From: Cristatella mucedo
Taxonomy: Eukaryota; Bryozoa; Phylactolaemata; Cristatellidae
Direction of reading: 5' to 3'
Length of the DNA stretch: 64,000 nucleotides
NCBI GenBank assembly: GCA_009760855.2
Contig: WPIO01000036.1
Span: forward strand, 2,346,001 to 2,410,000
Under the pieces are notes generated by a model. The model saw nothing but the letters and a program-made list of their open reading frames with translations. It had not been told where the DNA came from and ran no database searches. Numbering within the stretch: the stretch's first letter is position 1; each line of letters starts with the position of its first letter. Positions 56,885-64,000 of this stretch are shown here, piece by piece. The translations under genes were made by a program, and so were the position numbers.

Positions 56885-57045
56885 GGCTTACTTTAACAGC
56901 CTCATTTATATAGAGGCCGAGCAGCCTTAACGGCCATCGCCACCGCACGCAGTAGGCAATACAGGATCGCTCAACTGCAAGTCTCGAACCCCCGATGTGG
57001 GTGGTGAAGAGCGACCACCTTAACCCTGAGCTAGGACCTAATCTG
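56885..57045 (-). mobile_element. Diverged tRNA-derived SINE relative
   Basis: Minus strand: CCTAGCTCAGGGTTAAGGTG head, a box B-like GGTTCGAGACT region and the body CATTTATATAGAGGCC. Related to S1 but clearly divergent. Confidence 0.6.
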
Positions 57046-57432
57046 CTTGCCTCAGAATAGTGGACGGTCGACCGGCTGGACTTTGTGTGCACCGTGCTAC
57101 CCTTACCGGGTAGCAAGGAAGTTCCTCTCCTTTCCGTAAATTCTAAAATAACCTTTTCACGCTCTGCCTAGAAGGAGTTACTAAAATTTTACTAATCTAC
57201 ACCTTGAAGAAGCCCGGGAGCTCACACTACTTCACGACCCTGGTTCTGGGTTCGACTCCTGCAGCAAGCAATACTGAACTGCCCATTGCAAGCCGGGGGA
57301 TGGAGCTTTTTTCGCTGCTATGTACTGTAAATACAGTATATTAATATTTATTAAAATATTAAATGTGCAAATATACATTAGCCGGCGCTGCCCTGCCTTG
57401 CCGGTATCGCGAGTGCTACTCACGCTTCTCGC

Positions 57433-57547
<115 letters not shown>

Positions 57548-57549
57548 GA

Positions 57550-57706
57550 GCAGCTCACTGCCTGTGGACTCGCTTTGCTGAGTCGTTGTAGTTTCGTGTT
57601 ACGGAAGACAACGCTTCCCCACCTTGCAGTTACACGGAAGTGCACCGCCTTGCTATACGACTTAAGTGCGCCATCTTGCGGAACGACGGACTTTCTCCCT
57701 TTAATT
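57550..57706 (-). repeat. Dispersed repeat with GCAAGATGGCG motif, copy 2
   Basis: Reverse complement carries GAGAAAGTCCGTC, GCAAGATGGCGCACTTAA, AGCGTTGTC and CGACTCAGCAAAGCGAGTCC in the same order as 48178-48335. The (AT)n tract lies directly at its end. Confidence 0.65.
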
Positions 57707-57746
57707 AGTAGGTATATGTATATGTATATATATATACATATTGTAG

Positions 57747-57783
<37 letters not shown>

Positions 57784-57786
57784 CAG
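57707..57786. repeat. (AT)n(AC)n compound microsatellite
   Basis: TATATGTATATGTATATATA, then GTAGACACACACACACAC, then (AT)n. Confidence 0.95.
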
Positions 57787-58017
57787 TTATATGTGAGGCT
57801 GCTGAATCATCCGACTTTTCCTTTACTTTAAAAGTTTTAGGGGCATGTTGAACCGGCTTCCGGTTGCTACGACCGTTTGGGTCAACTCGAGTGACTAGCT
57901 ACTCCTAGGGACGTAGTAGCAAGACAAAGTTACGACCATAAGTGTATTCATACAAATTAGCTTGTTCGTCACCAATGCTGGATGTAGCTAATGCCGCTAG
58001 TAGCCTTGGAACGTAAA

Positions 58018-58090
58018 AATAATAATACATTTGTGTAGCACTCACAGAAGTGAATCTCTCTCTCTCTCTAGGCAATTTACAGACAGAGAT
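58018..58090 (-). mobile_element. LINE/SINE tail fragment
   Basis: AATAATAATACATTTGTGTAG and TCTCTCTAGGCAATTTACAG follow the minus-strand tail pattern. Confidence 0.5.
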
Positions 58091-58135
58091 TATAGTGTGT
58101 GGGGTATTTCATCAGTATGGGTGTGTCCTCCAGCA

Positions 58136-58186
58136 GGGAGAGAGAGAGAGAGAGAGAGAGGGGGGGGAGAGAGATAGAGAGAGGTG
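58136..58186. repeat. (AG)n tract
   Basis: AG/GA dinucleotides with an internal run of G. Confidence 0.95.
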
Positions 58187-59003
58187 ACGGATCCCCAGGG
58201 TGGCAAGTCGAATTCATGCTCACTAAGCGGCGTTGCCTAACGCTCGGTACAGCCGTTGCCGATTAGCTGCGTGGCAGCCGCCGGTAGCAGCCGCCAACAG
58301 GCAAGCGTTAGCTCACGACGAAGCGCGCTCGATGTCCATCAAGTTTTGTTAATGCCCTATCGCACGTTGACTCTGTTGGCACTTAGCAGACCGAGTCAGC
58401 TGAGTGCTCTCTGGCGACGCCGACCCGACCGCCGCAAACATAAGCTCAGTACGCTGCCAGCAGCCGACATTCCACCGTCGCCGAATCGACCCAGAACCCT
58501 TCGGCCCCGCCCACAAAAAAGAGACCGGTAGTAGAGCTCTGAAGGTAGGCCACACGGAATGCCTTTTTCAGCATGCTTCGTAGGCTCGGCGGACTTTTAC
58601 GATCCGCCGAAGAACGATCTCCATCGAACGATCTCAATCGATATCGAGAGATCAATCCAACGAAGTCCAGTCCTTGGCTCGAGCTCTGTCTGCAGACTTC
58701 TCAATCGCTCATCGCTCAATCTCTTTCTAGGCAACCATTTACATTTGCTCTATGGAGACGGATCCACAGACTAGGCAAGCACAAAGAGTGTCCTCAGCGG
58801 TAGGCCTCGGTAGCGTCTATTCCATCAAGGTTCTTTAGCTTACTTTAGGTGAGACCGTATCCGTATCTGGAAGCCATCCGATGCCTCTCTCCAAAGAAGC
58901 ACGATGGGCTGGGTGGGCTTCCTTTTCAAGGTGTGCTGGCTTCGCGGCCAAAGTCATCGGTTCTGGTTAGATATATTAGGTAGATATATTAGTTAGATAT
59001 ATT
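58187..59003. other. Unassigned sequence
   Basis: Short frames only. TAGATATATTAG-type words repeat three times at 58969-59005. Confidence 0.3.
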
Positions 59004-59655
59004 CCTCTCGTTAGACGACCATATCAGCTCCACAGTCAAATCTGCCTATTTTCAGCTTCATAACATTGCTAAAATTCGGGCTTGCTTAGATAAGGATACC
59101 ACGTCTAAGTTGGTCCATGCATTCGTGACATCTCGTCTCGACTTCTGCAACTCACTGCTTACTGGCCTACCAGCATGTGCGATCAGGCGATTGCAGCTGG
59201 TGCAAAACTCTGCAGCTAGGCTTGTCTGTCGTGAGCGTTGCAGTTGCCACATTACTCCACTTCTCGGCCGACCTGCACTGGCTACCAGTCAAGCAACGGA
59301 TTTACTTCAAGGTTTTGTCGCTCACTTTTCGCTCCCTTCATTCTATGGCTCCAACCTTTCTCTCAGATATACTAACACACCTATTTAGGACAGCATTTGG
59401 TGGGTCCCTGTGATTCGTCCTTCATGTGCTCATGCGTGCTGACACTGTGAATGCTGCCACTAACCACATTTGCATGCTGACCCTGTGCATGTCACCCCTA
59501 ACCATATTATTCATTTCGTTTGTTTTTTCAAACATGATTTTACTTACCATTCAATTGCATTTCACTTTACAGCAAATGTAAAGCGCCTAGAGAGAGAGAT
59601 TGAGTTCTCTGAGGGCGCTTTATCAAGTGTATTATTATTATTGTATTATTATTAT
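59004..59655 (+). mobile_element. LINE 3' fragment with internal deletion and ATT tail
   Basis: Starts at TCTCGTTAGACGACCATATC, frame [20 protein letters not shown] readable, jumps from LSDIL to the CACCTATTTAGGACAGC segment near 59370 (about 210 bp lost), 3' UTR, hairpin and ATT tail complete. Confidence 0.88.
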
Positions 59656-60711
59656 AGTTTTCAAACTGGTTTTCCTTATTGCCTACTGCAAAGGAATGAT
59701 CGCCGTTTGATGTTTTGACGCAATAGAAATGGTGCTGTAGAATCAGTCCACCTTTTTTGACACGTAAAGCAGAAATTTTGACCCATATCGGCTTCTGACG
59801 CTAGTCAAATGACAAGGAACTTGAGCAAAAATGACCGGAAAACGTGTGCTTACCAATTAGAACTTCCCACTATGCAGATTAGCAACAATTTTGCTGGGTC
59901 AAATGCTAGTAGGAATGGTAATTTACGTTCGATCCAATGATGATATTTTGTGTTTACTGTCGTTCGGTGGTGTCTCATGTGACCGTGCTGGTATAGAAGA
60001 ATTCTCACAAAGAGATACTCAATCCTTGTATGAGTGGGCGTGACCGACAGTTCGTAGTAGTGTGGCTTTAGACAGCCGGCTTTCCTGTCCTGATCGATTA
60101 CCAAATAGGGAGAAAGTCTGCTTAGCTCTATATGAACCCAAATAGCTTAAAATAGCTTATCTAAGTAGCCTCGCACGTAGGACGTGTGTACCCGGGATAG
60201 TGTCTACGTGCGAGGTTAGTCTAAGCCGTGAGGCTCAATAAACAAGCTAAAAAGGGAAGCCTGTCCTTTCCTTAGTAATTAATCCAAAAATTTTGGTACG
60301 TATAAACACGAAAGTGATCATTCATACGGAATCAGCAAATGCTGTGAACAATAGGGGAGTTGTAGCTTCTTTTTTATACGCAGTCAGGTCAGAGGTTGTC
60401 GTGACGTCACTCGGAGCAAGTTCCATGCTTTGGGCGTAAAAGAACTAAAAGCTGGGTCTGCAAAGGATTAAAAGCTGGGCAGAGGCAAAGCTGTACTATT
60501 TCCCTCTGTAGAGTCGGCGGGACGATGCGAAACACGTGATTAAGGAGTCTTTCAAGCAGGTTTGCCTCCTGAGCACGAACCGAGAGGCCAGTCAGAACAA
60601 GCGATGGAACCTGGAAGTTGATGGAAAGCTGCTGGATGGAAAGCACGTGCAGTTCTGTAAGAAGTGGCGCAATAGGACGCTGTCAATGGTCAAGATAGAA
60701 AAGCTCGATTG
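59656..60711. other. Unassigned sequence with imperfect inverted repeat
   Basis: A minus-strand frame 60104-59850 lies between a possible acceptor and a GTAAGC donor but has no recognised domain. An inverted repeat is at 60156-60226. Confidence 0.3.
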
Positions 60712-60835
60712 CACTGGCTTGACCCAGGATCAATGCGCCCGCCATTGATTACGGATGTCATGGGCTCGAGCCTGCAGCATTAATGAAGCACCAGCATAGA
60801 GATCCAGTTCTCTTAGAATCCTAAATAAATAATAT
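60712..60835 (+). mobile_element. SINE family S2 (degraded)
   Basis: TTGACCCAGG, box B-like GGGCTCGAGCCTG, AAGCACCAGCATAGAGATCC and AGTTCTCTTAGAATCC in S2 order. Confidence 0.5.
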
Positions 60836-60869
60836 ATATAAATATATATATATGTGTGTGTGTGTGTGT

Positions 60870-60940
<71 letters not shown>

Positions 60941-60942
60941 CG
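60836..60942. repeat. (AT)n(TG)n compound microsatellite
   Basis: Short AT run, then more than 35 TG units with one AAG interruption. Confidence 0.97.
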
Positions 60943-61496
60943 TATGTCTTGAATTTTCACAAAGAGTAAGTGTGTCGCTTGTGCTGCTGTTCGCGATTCG
61001 ATCGGCTCTCACTCTTAAAGCTGTCTATTGCCGCTGGCAGGTTTACGACTGGCCTGATGATTCGTGGCCACCTGGCTCCCGAGCCTGGTGGCCACGATAT
61101 CTGAAGAAGGGCAGGTAAGGGCAGTCGCCAGGTGCCCCGTGGGAAGAATCGGCCGGCTCTGTCCTAAATAGCACGGGCTGGTCTTCATCTTGACGACTGT
61201 ACGATTGCTTGGGCTGCACAGCTGCCCAGCGAAGAAGCAGCTGCAGAATCGTCCCCGACACAATCTAAGCTGTAAGCTGGCATGTAGCCGTGCGCATCGG
61301 CGGTACATCTCAAGGACATGGAGATTTCTAATTCGCGAGAGGGTTTTGTAATGCAGAATGCCTTAATGTAAAGTTAGCAGCGTTTATTCCGGTGACTGAT
61401 AAGTTTTCGGACATTAGCTGCAATTTGTCGAAACCCATCGGTGGCTAGTGGGGCAGAGTTGACTATGGCTTTAGGAGGGACTGCACAGCTGCAGGC
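60943..61496. other. Unassigned sequence with strong inverted repeat
   Basis: The 61063-61096 hairpin is the only clear structure. A GCAG/GTAAGG donor-like site lies at 61112-61120, but no exon could be supported. Confidence 0.3.
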
Positions 61497-61532
<36 letters not shown>

Positions 61533-61555
61533 CGTGCGTGCGCGTGCGTGCGTGC

Positions 61556-61594
<39 letters not shown>
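61497..61594. repeat. (AT)n(TG)n(CG/TG)n compound microsatellite
   Basis: AT run, TG run, a GCGTGCGTGCGCG section and a second TG run. Confidence 0.97.
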
Positions 61595-62091
61595 ATTGCG
61601 GTATCCTGCCAATCTCAGTGCCAGCCTACACAAGTAAAGCCTGTGAATAGATTAAGAGTTATTAACACGTCATGTACTGGCCACGGGTAATAAGTATGGT
61701 TATATTAACCAGTACAGAGGATACCGTCGGCCCTCAACTCGCTTAGTTGCTTGTGTGGGACTGATCAATAACTTACGTAGTTCGCACATCTGAGTAAGAG
61801 CTTTTCAGACACTTGATGACGGTTTGGCTTCTGGCAGCAGCTACGTCTGTGTCACATACTAATGCTTCGAAGGTATACCTGTGCCGAATTTTATGACAAC
61901 AGTGTTCTAAAATGCCGTTGTATACTGCTAAGTATTCTAAGTGGCCGGGCAGCTCCAATCCTTGGTTGATGTGACAATCGAATTTTAACGTCCGATGTTT
62001 ATTGAAAGCATCGTCGAAAGTATGGGCCAGGCAGTGAGCGCTTCAGTCTTGATATCCCCAGAATACTCTGCACCCCGATTAGGAAGAACCA
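61595..62091. other. Unassigned sequence
   Basis: No gene or repeat recognised. Confidence 0.3.
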
Positions 62092-62480
62092 TGTTGACAC
62101 TGTGCATACTGACAGTAACCATACTTGCATGCTGACCCTTTGCATGTCACCCCTAACCATGTTATTCTTGTTGTTTATCAAGCTGTGATGGCTCACTAGG
62201 TAAGGCGGTTGCTGTCACGACCTCGATCCCGAGGTCGTGGGTTCGATTCCTGCGGTGGGCGATCCTTTATCGCTACTGCAAGCGGTGGTGATAGCCGTAA
62301 AGGCTCTTCTGCTGCTATACAAAAAGAGGCTGTTTAATCAGATATAATTTATTATCTATTTATTTGTACCACTAACCATTTGAGCGTGCTTCCTTTTGCA
62401 GCAATTGTAAAGCGCCTAGAAAGAGATTGAGTTCTCTGAGGGTGCTTTATCAAATGTATTACTTTAATTGTTATTATTAA
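62092..62480 (+). mobile_element. LINE 3' UTR and tail, split by a SINE
   Basis: 62092-62180 and 62367-62480 form one LINE 3' end (CATACTTGCATGCTGACCC ... GTAAAGCGCCTAGAAAGAGA, ATT tail). An S1 SINE sits between them. Confidence 0.85.
62181..62366 (+). mobile_element. tRNA-derived SINE, family S1, nested in LINE 3' UTR
   Basis: Well-preserved copy: GTGATGGCTCACTAGGTAAG head, box B GGTTCGATTCC, AGCCGTAAAGGCTCTTCTGC body and a TTTATTATC-type tail. Confidence 0.92.
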
Positions 62481-62614
62481 CCAGACCACAGGCACTCGTC
62501 TAGCGCACAAGTATCACTGCCTCGGATATTTGTAAAACTGAGCCAGCAGGTAAAATTGAAAGATATTCTATCCGGTGAGGTTCAGTAGCCAAAGTTGCTT
62601 AGCTAGTATTTCAA

Positions 62615-63518
62615 ATATTCAAAATTGGCTCTGCCAGCATATCTCCAGTTGTATCAGCTCGAAATCTAGGTGTCATATTCCAAAGCGACCTCTCGTTAGA
62701 CGACCACATCAGCTCCACAGTCAAATCAGCCTATTTTCAGCTTCATAACATTGCTAAAATTAGGGCTTGTTTAGATAAGGATACCACGTCTAAGTTGGTC
62801 CATGCATTCGTGACATCTCGTCTCGACTTCTGCAACTCACTGCTTACTGGCCTACCAGCATGTGCGATCAGGCGATTGCAGCTGGTGCAAAACTCTGCAG
62901 CTAGGCTTGTCTGTCGTGAGCGTCGCAGTTGCCACATTACTCCACTTCTCGCCGACCTGCACTGGTTACCAGTCAAGCAACGGATTGACTTCAAGGTTTT
63001 GTCGCTCACTTTTAGGTCTCTTCATTCTATGGCTCCAGCCTATCTTCCAGATATACTACCCCATCAGGCAAAGCATCGTACCACTCGCTTTTCGGAATCC
63101 AACAGTCTAGAAATACCTCGTACAAACCTTAAATCCTTTGGAGACCGTGCATTTAGCTCGTATGCTCCCACAGCCTGGAACTCCCTCCCGACCTGCATCA
63201 GAACATCCCCTGACCTGACCACATTTAAAAGAAACTTAAAAACACACCTATTTAGGACAGCATTTAGTGGATCCTTGTGATTCGTCCTCGATGTGCTTAT
63301 GCATGCTGACACTGTGCATGCTGCCACTAACCACATTTGCATGCTGACCCAGTGCATGTAGCCCCTAACCATGTTATTCATTTTGTTTGTTTTTCAAGCA
63401 TGATTTTACTTACTATTCTATTGCGTATCACTTTGCAGCAATTGTAAAGCGCCTAGAAAGAGATTAAGTTCTCTGAGGGCGCTTTATCAAGTGCAATATT
63501 ATTATTATTATTATTATT
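62615..63518 (+). mobile_element. Well-preserved 5'-truncated LINE with (ATT)n tail
   Basis: From AAATTGGCTCTGCCAGCATA through an open frame 62795-63280 (161 codons, [20 protein letters not shown] to [11 protein letters not shown] and stop), 3' UTR, hairpin GTAAAGCGCCTAGAAAGAGA / GGGCGCTTTATC and (ATT)n. From 62855 on it is almost identical by eye to 13768-14424, so both come from a recently active source. Confidence 0.92.
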
Positions 63519-64000
63519 CGTAAGCACTGCCGGTACGAAAGCATGAACTAAGTGAATCGAGCCATTGTCTACATTAAGGGTCTCCTGTGAAAACATGAAA
63601 GACATGTAGACAATGCTAATGAAGCACGTGTCGAGGTATTAGAGCAATCAAAAATGAATGCATTTGGTTCTCTGATCAGGGCACGGACCAGTATGCATAT
63701 TGCACATCGGGATGAAAGTTAAAATTAGGACCTTGGCTTTCAGTCGGCACGCACAACTAGTTACTGTCGTGTTCAGAAAATGAGACTGAAAAGTATTGGA
63801 AGGCAGGCAAGCGTGCATGCGTGTAGACCTAAAATGCAAAATTAAAATAAGAAAAAATTGGCTGCAGCATCACCGAACAAGTAAGCATCTGCAGCCTAGA
63901 TGGACTACTATTAGAAGGACATAGGGTGTGAGATTTTGCAAAAGTAAAAGGAGTGGTCTAGAGCCAAAATAATGGTGTTACTAGGGTGCGGCTATCGAAT
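63519..64000. other. Unassigned sequence to window end
   Basis: No gene or repeat recognised. A minus-strand frame 63839-63648 has no known motif. Confidence 0.3.

Noticed and set aside
59854-60089. Minus-strand exon between CAG acceptor and GTAAGC donor
   Set aside because: Open frame and splice-like ends exist, but the peptide has no recognised similarity and no partner exon was found.

Overview
This window is eukaryotic, almost certainly from an invertebrate metazoan. It has spliced genes with GT-AG introns, a KHDRBS/Sam68-type STAR RNA-binding protein gene, L2/CR1-type LINEs with (ATT)n tails, tRNA-derived SINEs, Ty3/gypsy retrotransposon relics and many microsatellites. The 5S rRNA-like sequence at 4175-4295 and the short introns point to an early-branching or marine invertebrate such as a sponge or cnidarian, but the species is not determined. 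There are no bacterial operons, CRISPR arrays or phage genes.

Layout. 1-5950: a dead minus-strand Ty3/gypsy element (integrase tail, reverse transcriptase, pre-RT linker, nucleocapsid zinc knuckles), broken up by SINEs, a 32-bp minisatellite and a 5S pseudogene joined to a SINE. 5985-7860 and 14986-16155: two collinear copies of an unidentified repeat built from diverged subrepeats of about 168 bp. 7950-14985: SINEs, a possible LTR, and an old LINE (12180-14985) with a younger LINE nested in it. 16155-27250: repeat graveyard of degenerate LINE pieces, SINE pairs and simple repeats. 27256-28030: two small candidate genes arranged tail to tail. 28148-31260: an old LINE with a young, nearly intact LINE inside it. 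31260-40185: mostly unassigned DNA with LINE/SINE fragments. 40186-43315 (minus): the only confidently recognised cellular gene, six coding exons of a STAR-family protein. 43400-64000: LINE/SINE fragments, long (TG)n and (AT)n tracts, a GC/CpG-rich stretch (55600-56600) and unassigned DNA.

How the parts relate. The LINE carries a YADD reverse transcriptase and ends in a compact double hairpin plus (ATT)n. One tRNA-headed SINE family (S2) carries the same kind of 3' hairpin, which fits mobilisation by the LINE machinery. The other SINE family (S1) has a clear box B and a T-rich tail and has inserted repeatedly into LINE copies. The nesting gives a relative history: gypsy and old LINE copies first, then young LINEs and S1 SINEs. 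The STAR gene has survived in this environment, but its introns carry two direct copies of a roughly 170-bp sequence flanking the KH exons.

All calls come from reading the sequence by eye. No alignment or database search was run.
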